Shown piece by piece: positions 1 to 5,904 of a stretch of 6,021 nucleotides of DNA. Under the pieces are notes generated by a model. It saw only the letters and a program-made list of their open reading frames with translations. It did not search any database and was not told the DNA's origin. The DNA is from Candidatus Zixiibacteriota bacterium (lineage in GTDB: Bacteria; Zixibacteria; MSB-5A5; GN15; FEB-12). Made by a program: the position numbers and the translations under genes. Positions within the stretch are counted from its first letter, which is position 1. Every line of letters begins with the position of its first letter. The DNA is taken from the NCBI GenBank assembly GCA_003641415.1, contig QNAG01000173.1:1-6021 (forward strand), read 5' to 3'.

Positions 1-2
1 CT

Positions 3-1013
3 CTCATTCTTGGGTTGTATGGACCGGAAGATATCGATCTTCGTGACAAAATCGATGACAGCTTTTTCAATATTGTTTCTTTATTCCGTAAAGCATCCGA
101 ATTGGCCCAGAAGACTGGCCGGGTACTAAATAATAAGATGGATGCCGGTCTGCCTCAATTACTGGTAAACCGTGCTTCCGGTTGTGTCGTCCATGCCAAC
201 AGTGAGGTTGGAGTGATGCTCGAGACGAGTTCCCGAAATCTGATAGGAAAGGAATTCGGCTACACCACTGACAAAATCGGCGCCTTGAGCACAAAGTATA
301 AAATTGCGTTGGAAAATTTCACAGCAGGTGATATGAATCTTTCCCTTGTAACATTAACTCCGGGGAAAAGAGACTCATTATCAAAAACACAGACCGAAAC
401 GTTCCCCGTCTCAGATCAGTTCCGGAGTTCATTGGCAACTATAGTCACGGCTGCCAGCGTGATTGAATCTTCTATCGATTCCCTCAGTGTTGAAGAAACC
501 CGGGAGATGGCGAATGTTATCCTTGATGAAGCTTACGACGTTAACAGACAACTCACAATAGAGGATCAGCTTGAGAAGTATGCTCAGAGTATCCAACGTC
601 GAGTTAATCTTCAATACGAGATCGAGAAAGCCATAGACCGTATCACTTCTGCCAATCATTTCGCTGGTGATATTAAGCTGCATGTTACAGCCGAGTTGTC
701 ATACGTGACAGCCCCTTGTGATGTGTACACTCATCTTTTTGAATCTATCCTCGCTGTTCATTCACGCGCAACAGAAAACAAAGGCCAAACATTGATTAGT
801 GTGTCCTCGGGGGATGATGATGGTAAGTTGGTAGTGGATATTACTACTCGTTATTCCGGCGTTGTTAGGAAGAGTATTCTACACAGTGGCCTGCGGCAAA
901 ATATCGCAAGACTGGCCAGTAAGTTGGGGGTGGAGCTTCAGTTTGAAAACGACGACCAACTAAAAAAAATTATTACATCTTTCGCTATTTCACCCGAGGA
1001 GGCTCTTGCCTGA
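3..1013 (+). CDS. Degenerate PAS / histidine-kinase-like protein (5' partial)
   Basis: The reading frame is open to the left edge, with in-frame Leu-Ile-Leu-Gly before a TTG at 15, so the true start lies outside the window. Residue numbers here count from that TTG. Residues about 1-40 look like the end of an upstream sensor domain plus a linker helix. Residues about 44-110 resemble a PAS domain (LLVNRASGCVVHAN, then an IGKEF turn). Residues 130-185 have the helical pattern of a HisKA dimerisation domain (DQFRSSLATI followed by an acidic helix), but Asp134 sits where the phospho-acceptor His should be. Residues about 215-326 resemble an eroded HATPase domain: the N-box region (239-250) lacks Asn, no DxGxG is seen, and only a vestige of the G2 region (SGLRQNI, 291-297) remains. 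No membrane segment is visible in this part. It is translationally coupled to the NtrC-like gene downstream, so the two products probably work together. I infer a non-catalytic sensor or scaffold. The family assignment rests on motif reading alone. Confidence 0.72.
   Translation, partial: LILGLYGPEDIDLRDKIDDSFFNIVSLFRKASELAQKTGRVLNNKMDAGLPQLLVNRASGCVVHANSEVGVMLETSSRNLIGKEFGYTTDKIGALSTKYKIALENFTAGDMNLSLVTLTPGKRDSLSKTQTETFPVSDQFRSSLATIVTAASVIESSIDSLSVEETREMANVILDEAYDVNRQLTIEDQLEKYAQSIQRRVNLQYEIEKAIDRITSANHFAGDIKLHVTAELSYVTAPCDVYTHLFESILAVHSRATENKGQTLISVSSGDDDGKLVVDITTRYSGVVRKSILHSGLRQNIARLASKLGVELQFENDDQLKKIITSFAISPEEALA
996..1002 (+). promoter_or_regulatory. Strong Shine-Dalgarno (GAGGAGG) for the NtrC-like gene
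   Basis: GAGGAGG lies inside the last codons of the upstream gene, 10 bases before the ATG at 1013. The upstream stop and this start share one base (TGATG), the usual arrangement for translational coupling. Together they support the ATG at 1013 as the true start. Confidence 0.8.
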
Positions 1014-2407
1014 TGAACACCTTCAAAAACCCACCCGGCGCAAAAGTTCTTCTGATCGATAATTCTGAAAGTGAAACAGGGGCTCTGTCGGTTGTTCTCG
1101 AACAAGGTTCTTTCAATTTCATAAGAGTTGATTCAATTGAAAAAGCCACAATTGCCTTGAAACAATCAGAAATCCATGTGGCGGCAATTATGCCGCGAAA
1201 TGAACAGAGTGACTTTGCTGATGTTGTACACCGCATAAGATATATCTCTCCTTTAACTGAGATTATAGTAGTGGCGCCGTCAGGAGATCAAGAAGAGATT
1301 GATCGTGCTGATCAGGCAGGCGCTTTCGATTGTATAATAGAGCCGATATCATCAGAGAGATTGCTTTCCCGTATTCAAAAAGCTGTACAGTATAGAGCTA
1401 TCAAAGCTGAGCGTGGTCTTTTGAAAGAGCATGTTGCGATGCGATACGGCTTCGACAACGTGGTTGGAATATCAAAAGTAATCACGGAAATAAAAGAAAC
1501 AATTGGTCGCATAGCCCCTACAGATATCCCGATTATGATCACAGGCGCTTCGGGTACGGGGAAGGAACTTGTGGCTCGTGTCGTTCATCACCATTCCCAT
1601 CGAAGGAAACACGAACTGGTAATAGTCGACTGTGCTCTACCGGAAAATCTACTGGACGTGCAATTATTTGAATCGGATTTGGATCGCTCCGAATTGGATA
1701 GACCTGCCGGTTTGTCCCTTCTTGAGCGGGCTGATGGTGGAACACTTGTACTCGATAAAGTGGAGTGTATGCCTGAATCAATCCAGGAAAGACTGTATGC
1801 GTTTCTGAATGATTTCACTATTAATCACCCCGATGGTCAGTCTCGGCGACTGGATATTCGATTTGTTACTATATCTGGTGTGGACCTCAATACCGATGAT
1901 GCCAAAGATAAATTCAACCAGGAGCTGTTGGATCGATTAAGCACAATAGCGATAAAAATGCCGCGCTTGATTGAACGCGCTGAAGATATCGAAATCCTGA
2001 CTGAATTTTTTCTCCGAACTATCGCATCTGAATACGGTGATTCGTCCAAGACTATCACACACCCTGCTGTCGATCGTCTTCTCCATCATGGGTGGCCGGG
2101 CAATGTCCGTGAATTGGAGAACACTATCCGACGAGCTGTTGCTCTTTGCAGCAAAGATCAGCTTGATATCGACGATATTTCGTTCGTAGGAGTTGATTCT
2201 GCAGGACAGACCGCATCTGAGCAAAAAAACAGTCAGAATAAAACCGTATCTCGACTCGACGATAATCAACGATCATTGATTCAGCGAGCGCTTGCTGAAA
2301 ATGAATGGAACTATACACAAACAGCCCAGGAACTTGGTATTGGGCGAACAACCTTATGGCGAAAAGTCAAAAAGTATAACCTTAAGAAAGAAGCAAAACC
2401 AGCTTAG
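1013..2407 (+). CDS. NtrC-architecture regulator with degenerate receiver and AAA+ domains
   Basis: Domain order is that of sigma-54 response regulators. Residues 11-125 are receiver-like (VLLIDNSES, then QAGAFDCIIEP), 148-375 are AAA+, and 420-456 are a Fis-type helix-turn-helix (TAQELGIGRTTLWRKVKKY). The phospho-acceptor Asp is missing: IHVAAIMP stands where the Asp-containing strand belongs. The conserved Lys is Glu110. Walker A is good (GASGTGKE, 178-185). At the GAFTGA position, 224-229 read DRSELD with no length change. Walker B is Asp248-Lys249 instead of Asp-Glu. The sensor I Asn is Gly289. The first arginine finger is Asn302, while Arg308 and the GWPGNVREL motif (360-368) are kept. 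Known biology: GAFTGA contacts sigma-54 and the Walker B Glu is needed for ATP hydrolysis. I infer a DNA-binding regulator that binds nucleotide weakly or without turnover and is not a sigma-54 activator. Automatic annotation would probably call it a sigma-54-dependent Fis-family regulator. The start is supported by a strong ribosome site and coupling to the kinase-like gene. Confidence 0.88.
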   Translation: MNTFKNPPGAKVLLIDNSESETGALSVVLEQGSFNFIRVDSIEKATIALKQSEIHVAAIMPRNEQSDFADVVHRIRYISPLTEIIVVAPSGDQEEIDRADQAGAFDCIIEPISSERLLSRIQKAVQYRAIKAERGLLKEHVAMRYGFDNVVGISKVITEIKETIGRIAPTDIPIMITGASGTGKELVARVVHHHSHRRKHELVIVDCALPENLLDVQLFESDLDRSELDRPAGLSLLERADGGTLVLDKVECMPESIQERLYAFLNDFTINHPDGQSRRLDIRFVTISGVDLNTDDAKDKFNQELLDRLSTIAIKMPRLIERAEDIEILTEFFLRTIASEYGDSSKTITHPAVDRLLHHGWPGNVRELENTIRRAVALCSKDQLDIDDISFVGVDSAGQTASEQKNSQNKTVSRLDDNQRSLIQRALAENEWNYTQTAQELGIGRTTLWRKVKKYNLKKEAKPA

Positions 2408-2428
2408 TCGATAAGCAGTATAAGTGTT

Positions 2429-2977
2429 ATGAGCCTTTTCAACTGGACAAAAAACAACTTCAGTCCTGGCGAACCAGATAATCACACAACCAGCGACAAT
2501 CAAAAAATACCAGATAACAACGAGTCCTGCTTCAACCTTACGCAGGCATTTTCTGATCTCACCGAGGAACTTTCCAAAGATTATGATATCACAAAAGGTG
2601 TGCTCGTTATCAGAATGCAGGACACACAAAATTTGGCTGCTATCTCTACCTGGAAAGATGGTATGATGCGTGATGGTTTAACGGTAACGTTGCCATCCAA
2701 ATCATCACTTTTTGAAAAAGTTGCTGAGAATGGCTGTGTTTATACAGAAGATTTCTGTGCAGCCTTCAGTGGAAACTTTTTCGAACGTAAACTTCTATTG
2801 GACGATAACAGTCGTTCTTTTGTGGTACAACCACTCAAGACAAAGGGAAAAGTTGTGGGATTGGTGGCTTATAGTTCAGACCAGCCTACAGCTTTTGCGA
2901 TGTTTGAAGAGGGAGTTGTACAACCGGTAGCTGCAAAATTCGCTTGTGAAATCGAATCTCTGCTAAAGCAACTTTGA
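2429..2977 (+). CDS. GAF-domain-like protein, function unknown
   Basis: Residues 1-30 are polar, rich in Asn, Asp and Pro, and probably disordered. Residues about 36-180 follow a GAF pattern: an N-terminal helix (LTQAFSDLTEELSK), strand GVLVIRM, strand AAISTW, a helix with SLFEKVAENG, an acidic/aromatic loop (YTEDF), strand SFVVQPL, then KGKVVGLVAYSS and a C-terminal helix ending in EIESLLKQL. GAF domains usually bind small ligands or act in dimeric signalling. No output domain, signal peptide or membrane segment is present. Cys34, Cys103, Cys110 and Cys173 are present but form no recognised metal motif. The gene starts 21 bases after the NtrC-like gene, on the same strand, without a clear Shine-Dalgarno, so it probably belongs to the same transcript. 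It may sense a ligand for the two upstream proteins. The GAF call is by pattern only; a roadblock- or PAS-like fold is a possible alternative. Confidence 0.7.
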   Translation: MSLFNWTKNNFSPGEPDNHTTSDNQKIPDNNESCFNLTQAFSDLTEELSKDYDITKGVLVIRMQDTQNLAAISTWKDGMMRDGLTVTLPSKSSLFEKVAENGCVYTEDFCAAFSGNFFERKLLLDDNSRSFVVQPLKTKGKVVGLVAYSSDQPTAFAMFEEGVVQPVAAKFACEIESLLKQL

Positions 2978-3027
2978 GAATTATTAGAGAAATTCCCTCT
3001 GTCATGATTTGATCAATGTCAATTGCC

Positions 3028-4146
3028 CTAGTTGGAACGAATACGTCTGCGGGCGCGATTATGTTCCGCATTAGTCCGTGAGAATACATGCCCTCCTGTT
3101 TCATTCGCTACGAAGAAAAGATAATCGGTCTCGGCTGGATTGAGTGCGGCCTTGATAGCATCCAGTCCCGGTGAATTGATTGGAGTGGGCGGAAGCCCCT
3201 TATAAAGATAAGTATTGTAAGGAGTGTCTTTCTGGATATCTCGTCGATAGAGCGGGCGATTAAGACCCCCCAAACCATAAATAACTGTTGGGTCAGCATC
3301 TAATTTCATGTCTTGTCGCAGACGGTTCATGTATACCGAGGAAACCAATACTCGCTCGGAGTCAAGGTGTGTTTCTGCTTCTATGATTGAAGCCAACTTG
3401 ATAATATCTACCTGAGATAACCCATTCAAAATTGAGTCCGGCCAGATGGAGTCAGTTTGAGCACGGTATTGATTGACCATTATCAACGCCACTTCTCGTT
3501 CAGACAAACCCCACGCAAATAGATAGGTTTCGGGGAACAGGAATCCCTCCAAATATGGCAAGCCTGTTTTAGCCAGAAAGATCGAGTCGTGATTAAGCGA
3601 CACAAACGCTGATGAGTCCAATTCAAGTCGGTTTGATAGTAAAGATGCCAGTTTCCAGAGGGGCAATCCCTCGGGAACTGTGATCTTGATCCGTAGAAAA
3701 TCCGCCCGGCGGAATCTGTCCAGAACCGAGCGGCAAGAGTTGCATCCGCTGAAATCATACCGGCCGGGTGTAAGTTTGGTGTCAACTCCAGTTATTCGAG
3801 CCAGCAAAGTAAGCCAGAAACGGGATGGTACAACTTCCTCTTCTGCAAGATTATTGGCTATACCACTAAAGTTGTCTCCCTGGGCGATTATTATTGAAAC
3901 GGTCTGATTACCTATATCGGCAGTGCGGTTGAAACTCCAGAAACTATAAACTGCTATCAGGCACAAAATGCCCACAACAGTCAAAACCATTCCTTTGAAT
4001 CCAAGTTTCATAACTATCCTGACACTATACACCAGTACTGTCGCCGCCGCCAGAACAATGCCAGCCATTAACAACAGCACTGTGACCAATAGATACCAGC
4101 CGTATTCCCAGAAGCTTACTCCTGTTTTATTCCCTCGGTAATTCAT
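3028..4146 (-). CDS. mltG: Endolytic murein transglycosylase MltG (YceG-like)
   Basis: MltG cuts nascent peptidoglycan glycan strands at the periplasmic face of the inner membrane and helps set their length. From the ATG at 4146 the protein has 372 residues. There are hydrophobic segments at about 15-41 and 53-70, then a LysM-like region (QGDNFSGIANNLAEEEVVPS) and the catalytic YceG domain. Family motifs are clear: ASIIEAET with catalytic Glu256 (equivalent to E. coli Glu218), DADPTVIYGL (283-292), DTPYNTYLYKGLPPTPI with a following Pro-Gly (307-327), and HVFSRTNAEHN near the C terminus. The frame is open further up to a TTG at 4188. A second candidate start, ATG at 4011, has a better ribosome site (AGGA, 5 bases upstream) and gives a 327-residue, single-membrane-segment protein, closer to the usual MltG form. 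I kept 4146 because the upstream hydrophobic stretch looks coding and the frame is uninterrupted. It overlaps the end of ruvX by 20 bases, so the two are co-transcribed. Confidence 0.95.
   Translation of the reverse strand: MNYRGNKTGVSFWEYGWYLLVTVLLLMAGIVLAAATVLVYSVRIVMKLGFKGMVLTVVGILCLIAVYSFWSFNRTADIGNQTVSIIIAQGDNFSGIANNLAEEEVVPSRFWLTLLARITGVDTKLTPGRYDFSGCNSCRSVLDRFRRADFLRIKITVPEGLPLWKLASLLSNRLELDSSAFVSLNHDSIFLAKTGLPYLEGFLFPETYLFAWGLSEREVALIMVNQYRAQTDSIWPDSILNGLSQVDIIKLASIIEAETHLDSERVLVSSVYMNRLRQDMKLDADPTVIYGLGGLNRPLYRRDIQKDTPYNTYLYKGLPPTPINSPGLDAIKAALNPAETDYLFFVANETGGHVFSRTNAEHNRARRRIRSN
4017..4020 (-). promoter_or_regulatory. Possible internal Shine-Dalgarno (AGGA) for a short MltG form
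   Basis: On the minus strand, CAGGAT stands 5 bases before the in-frame ATG at 4011. By comparison, no Shine-Dalgarno is visible before the ATG at 4146. The site supports 4011 as a real or additional translation start of mltG, giving a protein beginning MKLGFKG with one membrane segment. The match is only four bases, so it is suggestive only. Confidence 0.4.
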
Positions 4147-4561
4147 CAAGAAAACGCTGTAGAATAACAACCGCTGCCAGTCGGTCAATCCGTCCCTTGT
4201 TGTTTCCGACTCTCTTGCCGTGTTTATGAATTATATCGACCGCTTCCTCGGAAGAATGCCGCTCATCTTCCCTGTGAATAGGACCGGAATAGATAGCTTC
4301 AAGCTTTCGGATAAAGCGATCTATCTCTTCACATTTCTGATTCTTCTCTCCAACGGAGTTTAGCGGGTAGCCAACCACGAGCCCATTGGGGTTATATTCA
4401 TGTATTACTTTAGTAATTTGTAGAATGGCATCTTTCACTGATGAAACCTGCAGAGTTTTCAGTCCTGTGGCGATTAATCCAGTGGGATCGCTTTTTGCCA
4501 AACCGATACGGCGATTACCGTAGTCTATTCCGATGAAAGTTTTATCGTACTTATCATTCAC
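4127..4561 (-). CDS. ruvX: RuvX / YqgF: Holliday junction resolvase-like, pre-16S rRNA nuclease
   Basis: A 144-residue protein of normal length for the YqgF family, an RNase H-fold nuclease linked to 16S rRNA 5'-end maturation and described as a putative Holliday junction resolvase. Visible motifs are FIGIDYGNRRIG with acidic Asp13, GLVVGYPLNSVG (60-71), the EDERHSS acidic cluster (98-104), and the C-terminal DRLAAVVILQ with Asp126. The acidic positions expected for metal-dependent catalysis are therefore all present. The start is a GTG at 4561; an ATG at 4557 is out of frame. No Shine-Dalgarno precedes the GTG. Instead, a good promoter -10 element ends 6 bases before it, which suggests a leaderless message. 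The 3' end overlaps mltG by 20 bases, and ruvX-mltG adjacency is common in bacteria. Confidence 0.95.
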   Translation of the reverse strand: MNDKYDKTFIGIDYGNRRIGLAKSDPTGLIATGLKTLQVSSVKDAILQITKVIHEYNPNGLVVGYPLNSVGEKNQKCEEIDRFIRKLEAIYSGPIHREDERHSSEEAVDIIHKHGKRVGNNKGRIDRLAAVVILQRFLDELPRE

Positions 4562-4567
4562 GCAAGT

Positions 4568-4596
4568 ATGGTAAACGTTTGAAGAGTTTGTGTCAA
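4568..4596 (-). promoter_or_regulatory. Sigma-70-type promoter for ruvX-mltG
   Basis: On the minus strand a perfect -35 box, TTGACA (4596-4591), is followed after 17 bases by TACCAT (4573-4568), which keeps the important T, A and final A-T of the -10 consensus. It sits in the 86-base gap between the secreted-protein gene and ruvX. The predicted transcription start, 6 to 8 bases beyond the -10, falls at about 4562-4560, on the GTG start codon. In some FCB bacteria the primary sigma factor uses different hexamers; if this organism is one of them, the match would be fortuitous. Confidence 0.6.
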
Positions 4597-4620
4597 CGAA
4601 GCGATCGGAATTTGCCCGGA

Positions 4621-4643
4621 TGAGAACAGTTTTGGATTTCTCA
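4621..4643 (-). terminator. Weak hairpin after the secreted-protein gene
   Basis: TGAGAA and TTCTCA form a perfect 6-base-pair stem with an 11-base loop, starting 4 bases past the stop codon of the 418-residue gene. There is no following U tract and the stem is short and AT-rich, so it is a poor intrinsic terminator. It could mark the transcript end ahead of the separate ruvX promoter or be chance. Confidence 0.2.
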
Positions 4644-4647
4644 GTCC

Positions 4648-5904
4648 TCAGGTTTTGCGCTCTTTGCGTTTCGCTGCAGGGAAGAGAACATTATTCAGAA
4701 TCAGCCGATAGCCGGGCGAATTCTTGTGCAATTCCAATTCAGTTGGAGGGTCATGAACCATGTGGCGATAATCCTCCGGGTCGTGCCCTGACAGGAAAGT
4801 GAAAGTGCCACGACCAAGGTTACCGTGGATGTACCGCACTTCATCATAGTTGTCCGGTTGTCCGAGGATGGTAACAAACTTCTTTAGCAAAGACTTCCGA
4901 AATGCAGTAGTCTGTCCCATAAACCCGGCAACTGTGTTGACATGATTCTGGACAAGCATAGAAGGTATTGGATCAAGTTTGGCGGCAAAGTCGAACAGGA
5001 AAAAGAAGTCCTCATCAGCTCTGGAGAACCGTACCTGGCGATCAGGATAGGTATCAATGTTCGAATGCCGGTAAAGCATTGGGTCGAGCGTTACTTTGAA
5101 GTTCTCAAAAGCAAAGGTCTTGGAGTAATCCAGCTTTTCTTGGGCATTGGGGTCTACCGGGTCACCGTCAAACTCGCGCGGTACAATATCGACATCAGAG
5201 GCTGCCAGGGCGATGTCTATAGTCTCCGGTGCGGAGCACATAGAAAAAAGAAACCCACCTCTCCGAACATAGTCATAGATAGTTTGAGCAACATCCAGTT
5301 TCATGTCCGAAACTTTATTGTATCCCAGCCGGGCTGCTATTTCCTCGTTTATTTTAACATCAGCCTGGTACCATAACTGGTTGTGAAACGCTGCATAAAA
5401 TTTGCCGTACTGGCCGGTGAAGTCCTCATGATGGCAGTGGAGCCAGTCGTAGTCATCCAGGGCGCCGCTGAGAACCTCTTCGTCCCACACAATATCATAC
5501 TTTATCTCGGCATAAGTCAGTGCCAGTGTAACAGCATCATCCCACGGTTGAGCAGAAGGAGGAGAATAGACAGCGATAACAGGAGCTTTCTCAAGTTCCA
5601 CACGTTCCATGTTTTCTACTTCAATCTGTCGATAAATGTCGGCAACCTGACCCTGGGTAATTCGCTCGCAGGTGACCCCCATCAGCAAACACAGATCGGC
5701 CAGTTCGTGGGAGTAGTTCATCAGAAATGAGCCCCCGCGATAATTCAAGAGCCATTCTCCCTTTTGGCTCAGGTCAAGTGAGCGGTAAACAGCACCGTAC
5801 GCCTTAAGGTGATTAGTCTGAACCTCATCCATAGGTATCAGTAACGAAGCTGATTGTGCAGTAGACACCAGCAGTAGAATTGATAATATCAGAAACTTCT
5901 TCAT
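4648..5904 (-). CDS. Secreted protein of unknown function, often labelled 'asparagine synthetase B'
   Basis: A 418-residue protein starting at ATG 5904 with a Sec signal peptide (MKKFLILSILLLVSTAQSA; cleavage probably after Ser18 or Ala19), so it acts in the periplasm or outside the cell. I recall a Bacteroidota family with the same layout: LLIPMDE near the mature N terminus, WLLNYRGGSF (51-60), EKAPVIAVYSP (105-115), PWDDAV (120-125), HHEDFTGQYGKFY (158-170), RRGGFLFSMCSA (214-225), YSKTFAFENF (260-269), GFMGQTTAF (327-335), GHDPEDY (373-379), and SPGYRLILNNVLFPAAK followed by a basic tail. Database members are often named asparagine synthetase B, but I see neither the N-terminal Cys of a class II glutaminase nor the PP-loop SGGxDS motif, so that name is not supported. 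The alternation of strands with Cys223 after a hydrophobic strand could suggest a class I glutamine amidotransferase-like (ThuA-like) fold, which is speculative. No Shine-Dalgarno is clear upstream. It is separated from ruvX by 86 bases containing a promoter, so no functional link is implied. Confidence 0.85.
   Translation of the reverse strand: MKKFLILSILLLVSTAQSASLLIPMDEVQTNHLKAYGAVYRSLDLSQKGEWLLNYRGGSFLMNYSHELADLCLLMGVTCERITQGQVADIYRQIEVENMERVELEKAPVIAVYSPPSAQPWDDAVTLALTYAEIKYDIVWDEEVLSGALDDYDWLHCHHEDFTGQYGKFYAAFHNQLWYQADVKINEEIAARLGYNKVSDMKLDVAQTIYDYVRRGGFLFSMCSAPETIDIALAASDVDIVPREFDGDPVDPNAQEKLDYSKTFAFENFKVTLDPMLYRHSNIDTYPDRQVRFSRADEDFFFLFDFAAKLDPIPSMLVQNHVNTVAGFMGQTTAFRKSLLKKFVTILGQPDNYDEVRYIHGNLGRGTFTFLSGHDPEDYRHMVHDPPTELELHKNSPGYRLILNNVLFPAAKRKERKT

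Noticed and set aside
15..17. TTG as the true start of the first gene
   Set aside because: The frame stays open to the window edge and no Shine-Dalgarno is seen before the TTG, so the gene more probably begins upstream of the window.
1937..2269. 110-codon open frame on the minus strand
   Set aside because: It lies opposite the AAA+ and linker region of the regulator gene. Its composition is random-looking and the plus-strand gene clearly accounts for the sequence.
1013..2407. The regulator as a decaying pseudogene
   Set aside because: The frame is intact over 464 codons, with a strong ribosome site, an intact Walker A and a well-kept helix-turn-helix. Motif changes are substitutions without length change at the key loop, which fits repurposing better than decay.
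2978..3027. Possible bidirectional terminator at the convergent junction
   Set aside because: Only a 4-base AGAG/CTCT pairing and the short palindrome TTGATCAA are present; there is no GC-rich stem and no T tract, so I did not annotate a terminator.
4942..5376. 144-codon open frame on the plus strand
   Set aside because: It lies antisense inside the secreted-protein gene, which has a signal peptide and family motifs. The antisense product has no recognisable domain.
5383..5730. 115-codon open frame on the plus strand
   Set aside because: It is also antisense to the secreted-protein gene, with no domain and no plausible ribosome site. It is a shadow of the real gene.
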